Source: Candidatus Fermentithermobacillaceae bacterium UBA3907 (GTDB lineage: Bacteria > Bacillota > Sulfobacillia > Fermentithermobacillales > Fermentithermobacillaceae). Taken from it: DNA of 6,840 nt. The notes beneath the pieces were generated by a model. It was not told the DNA's origin. It worked only from the letters and a program-made list of their open reading frames with translations, and made no database searches. The first letter of the stretch is position 1. Each line of letters opens with the position of its first letter. The position numbers and the translations under genes were made by a program. Location: contig DGFF01000090.1 in assembly GCA_002391545.1 (NCBI GenBank), positions 1 to 6,840 on the forward strand. Direction: 5' to 3'. Positions 5,054 through 6,840 of this stretch are shown here, piece after piece.

Positions 5054-6508
5054 CTAGTCATCATCGTCATCTGGTACCAAAGTAGTCATGCGCCGAGGAT
5101 CTAGCAGCCGTCTAGCGGTATTCTCATCTAATACTTGAGACTCTACTATCACACTCAGAATATCCTGTCCGGTGTCCATAGCTTTCTTAGCTATCTCAGT
5201 TGCCACAGAATGCCCAACTACTGGGGCAAGGACAGTTACCAAACTCAGTGAATTGCGGGCATAGCTTTCGCATCTCTTAGTGTTAAACTCCATATCTTTT
5301 ATGACCTTGAGAGCAAGAGATTCCATTGCCCTCACCATCATCTCTATACTTTCGAACAAAGCGAAAGACAGCACTGGTTGCATAACGTTAAGCTCAAATT
5401 GTCCTGCTGAAGCCGCCAAACTTATAGTTAGATCATTACCATATATCTTAAAACAAACCTGATTAACCATCTCGGGGATGACTGGGTTAATCTTGCCTGG
5501 CATAATGCTGGACCCAGCCGCTATGGCGGGAAGTCGTACTTCTGCTAAACCAGCCATAGGCCCTGAAGCCATAAGTCGCAGGTCGTTACAGATCTTAGTA
5601 AGGGTGGTGGCTGTAGATTTCATAAGACCAGATACTTCAACCAAAACATCGATGTTCTGAGTAGCGTCTATACGATCTGCAGCAGGTCTTAGGCTATCTA
5701 TACCGCTGCACTTACGCAGCTCGTCAACTACACATTCAACGTAAAGAGGGTTAGCGTTGATACAAGTGCCAATAGCCGTGCCGCCTAAATTCACAACAGA
5801 CAAGAGATCCATAGCCTTACGGCCGCGCTCTATATCACGGGCCACAGCAGAAGCCCACGCATTAAGCTCTTGCCCTATGGTTATAGGTACTGCGTCCTGC
5901 AAATGTGTCCTGCCAAGTTTTGGCGCATTCTGATATTGAGCCGCTTTTTCTCTAAGAGTATTGCTCAGCAATTCCGCCGCCTTTACGTACCCCTCCAACA
6001 TACGAATGGCGGCTATACGTATAGCGGTCGGCACCACATCGTTGGTAGATTGCCCTTTGTTCACATCGTCTAGCGGGTGAATCATGTAGTAATCGCCTGG
6101 CTTGTAACCTAAAATTTCCAGAGCGCGATTGGCAATCACCTCGTTGGCGTTCATGTTCATGCCCGTGCCGGCTCCTCCTTGTATTGCCTCACCGATAAAC
6201 TGATCGTGCCACTTGCCCGATATAATCTCATCTGCCGCCTGAACTATGGCTTGCGCCTTTTTGGGCTCTAGTTGACCTGCACGCAGATTAGCCAAAGCAG
6301 CCGCTTTTTTTACCATTGCTAGCCCTATGATGAGTTCTGGGTGTAGGCTGTAGCCGCTTACTGTATAGTTTTCCGCCGCTCGAACACTGTTAATGCCATA
6401 ATAAGCATTAGCAGGCAACGTCTTAGTGCCTAGTAAATCCTTCTCAATCCTAACATCTTCTCTAACTTCCTGTTCCCCAACATCCTGAAGTTCGTTCCCC
6501 AACGACAC
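5054..6508 (-). CDS. aspA: Aspartate ammonia-lyase (aspartase)
   Basis: The product is about 484 aa from the GTG at 6506-6508 (487 aa from the ATG at 6517). It eliminates ammonia from L-aspartate to give fumarate and acts as a cytoplasmic homotetramer in this superfamily. Signatures in order are LLGTKTLPANAYYGINSVRA, GGAGTGMNMNANEVIANRA, DDVNKGQSTNDVVPTA, GRTHLQDAVPITIGQE and the superfamily loop GSSIMPGKINP (about 332-342). NPVIPEMVNQVCFKIYGND after the loop is aspartase-like rather than fumarase C-like. The preferred start has AAGGA eight bases upstream; the ATG at 6517 directly abuts that Shine-Dalgarno. Two oddities are an N-terminal extension of about 20 acidic-rich residues before the usual RIEKDLLG start and a C-terminus of five aspartates. 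It is first in the set, feeding fumarate to the fumarase genes. Confidence 0.95.
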   Translation of the reverse strand: MSLGNELQDVGEQEVREDVRIEKDLLGTKTLPANAYYGINSVRAAENYTVSGYSLHPELIIGLAMVKKAAALANLRAGQLEPKKAQAIVQAADEIISGKWHDQFIGEAIQGGAGTGMNMNANEVIANRALEILGYKPGDYYMIHPLDDVNKGQSTNDVVPTAIRIAAIRMLEGYVKAAELLSNTLREKAAQYQNAPKLGRTHLQDAVPITIGQELNAWASAVARDIERGRKAMDLLSVVNLGGTAIGTCINANPLYVECVVDELRKCSGIDSLRPAADRIDATQNIDVLVEVSGLMKSTATTLTKICNDLRLMASGPMAGLAEVRLPAIAAGSSIMPGKINPVIPEMVNQVCFKIYGNDLTISLAASAGQFELNVMQPVLSFALFESIEMMVRAMESLALKVIKDMEFNTKRCESYARNSLSLVTVLAPVVGHSVATEIAKKAMDTGQDILSVIVESQVLDENTARRLLDPRRMTTLVPDDDDD

Positions 6509-6513
6509 TTTTG

Positions 6514-6522
6514 TCATCCTTT
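6514..6522 (-). promoter_or_regulatory. Ribosome binding site deciding the aspA start
   Basis: AAAGGATGA is followed by CAAAA and the GTG at 6506-6508. The alternative ATG at 6515-6517 lies within this site with essentially no spacing, so the GTG is the likelier initiator. Confidence 0.6.
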
Positions 6523-6630
6523 CTTATATTAAATACTGATCTCAGATGCCAATACCTGCCCTACTGATACCTACTTTTATCTGCTTTCTAGAATGTGCAT
6601 TACCCAAAAGGCACACACTTTAACGATACA

Positions 6631-6648
6631 CTATCTTTCACCCGATAG
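6631..6648. other. Small inverted repeat in the aspA upstream region
   Basis: The plus strand reads CTATC, TTTCACCC, GATAG: a perfect 5-bp inverted repeat with an 8-base loop. It lies between the decamer array and aspA. It could be an operator half-site pair or an RNA hairpin in a long leader. It is short enough to occur by chance. Confidence 0.3.
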
Positions 6649-6665
6649 CAACGTACCAATCGCGA

Positions 6666-6715
6666 CGCATAACTGCGCGTAACTGCGTATAACTCCGTAT
6701 AACGACGTAAGGTTA
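6666..6715. repeat. Degenerate 10-bp tandem repeat upstream of aspA
   Basis: The plus-strand units are CGCATAACTG, CGCGTAACTG, CGTATAACTC and CGTATAACGA, then a fading CGTAAGGTTA. The first four fit CGYRTAACKV with no indels. The period is close to one helical turn, so equivalent bases face the same side of the DNA. The array sits about 160-210 bp upstream of aspA, just downstream of the candidate promoter. Confidence 0.75.
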
Positions 6716-6758
6716 CTATACATAGGGTTTTGCCCAATCTCACCAGTTTTCGGGGATT

Positions 6759-6787
6759 ATTACAGTTTTAGTCTCCTTCAAAATCAA
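6759..6787 (-). promoter_or_regulatory. Candidate sigma-A-type promoter for the aspA-fumarase-malic enzyme genes
   Basis: On the minus strand TTGATT (6782-6787; 4 of 6 to TTGACA), a 17-base spacer and TGTAAT (6759-6764; 5 of 6 to TATAAT) are present. Transcription would begin near 6752 and give a leader of about 240 bases containing the decamer array and the hairpin. It is the best-spaced pair I found that is far enough upstream to keep the aspA ribosome binding site. The call rests on consensus matching only. Confidence 0.35.
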
Positions 6788-6840
6788 ACGTATCTACAAA
6801 CCCCAAACATATTTTCGCTACAACTTGATCATGGTGTAGT

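Larger units (their letters stand above)
6518..6840. other. Upstream region of aspA without a gene
   Basis: I see no credible ORF on either strand in these 323 bases. The region holds a candidate promoter (6759-6787), a decamer tandem array (6666-6715), a small hairpin (6631-6648) and a loose 15-bp duplication (ATACCT... at 6552 and 6567). No T-box sequence (AGGGTGGNACCGCG) or other riboswitch signature was recognised. Confidence 0.55.

Noticed and set aside
5054..6508. Class II fumarase (FumC) instead of aspartase
   Set aside because: They share the GSSxMPxKxNP loop, but the NPVIPEMVNQVCFKIYGND continuation is aspartase-like, and a class I fumarase is already encoded next door.
6523..6552. 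Promoter-like TTGGCA, 18 bases, TATAAG directly before aspA
   Set aside because: Each box matches consensus at 5 of 6, but transcription would start at or after the AAAGGA Shine-Dalgarno and remove it. It would require leaderless translation, for which there is no other sign.
6666..6715. CRISPR array
   Set aside because: The 10-bp units are contiguous, degenerate and lack spacers. No cas genes are present.

Overview
The window is about 6.8 kb from a bacterial chromosome. All credible genes lie on the minus strand. Strong AGGAGG-type ribosome binding sites, frequent GTG starts, a two-subunit oxygen-sensitive class I fumarase and an amino-acid fermentation pathway suggest an anaerobic, Clostridia-like Bacillota. 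This placement is inference, because no rRNA or other marker gene is present.

Read in the direction of transcription (right to left), the window has these parts. (1) A 323-bp upstream region (6518-6840) holds a candidate sigma-A-type promoter, a small hairpin and an array of degenerate 10-bp tandem repeats. (2) A four-gene, closely spaced set follows: aspartate ammonia-lyase (5054-6508), fumarate hydratase alpha (4119-4961), fumarate hydratase beta (3508-4071) and malic enzyme (2272-3462). The gene order equals the reaction order: aspartate -> fumarate + NH3 -> malate -> pyruvate + CO2 + NAD(P)H. (3) A 374-bp stretch (1898-2271) has no convincing gene but holds short degenerate tandem repeats. 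(4) A diverged asparagine-synthetase-like gene (94-1845) keeps the ATP-pyrophosphatase motif but has no N-terminal nucleophilic cysteine. (5) The start of a further membrane or secreted protein runs off the left edge (1-67).

The most unusual content is repetitive. A REP-like hairpin family occurs three times. Two perfect 30-bp direct copies bracket the asparagine-synthetase-like gene. A third, diverged copy in the opposite orientation forms the 3' end of the malic enzyme CDS. The two perfect copies contain an AGGAG...ATG arrangement, and in the leftmost copy it is in frame with the next gene, so the repeat may supply that gene's translation start. Separately, four short, mutually unrelated arrays with periods of 10-12 bp lie in or at the edges of noncoding DNA. 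The fermentative genes are ordinary members of known families. I do not see a clearly new defence or mobile system. The repeats and their contribution to gene ends are what deserve a second look.
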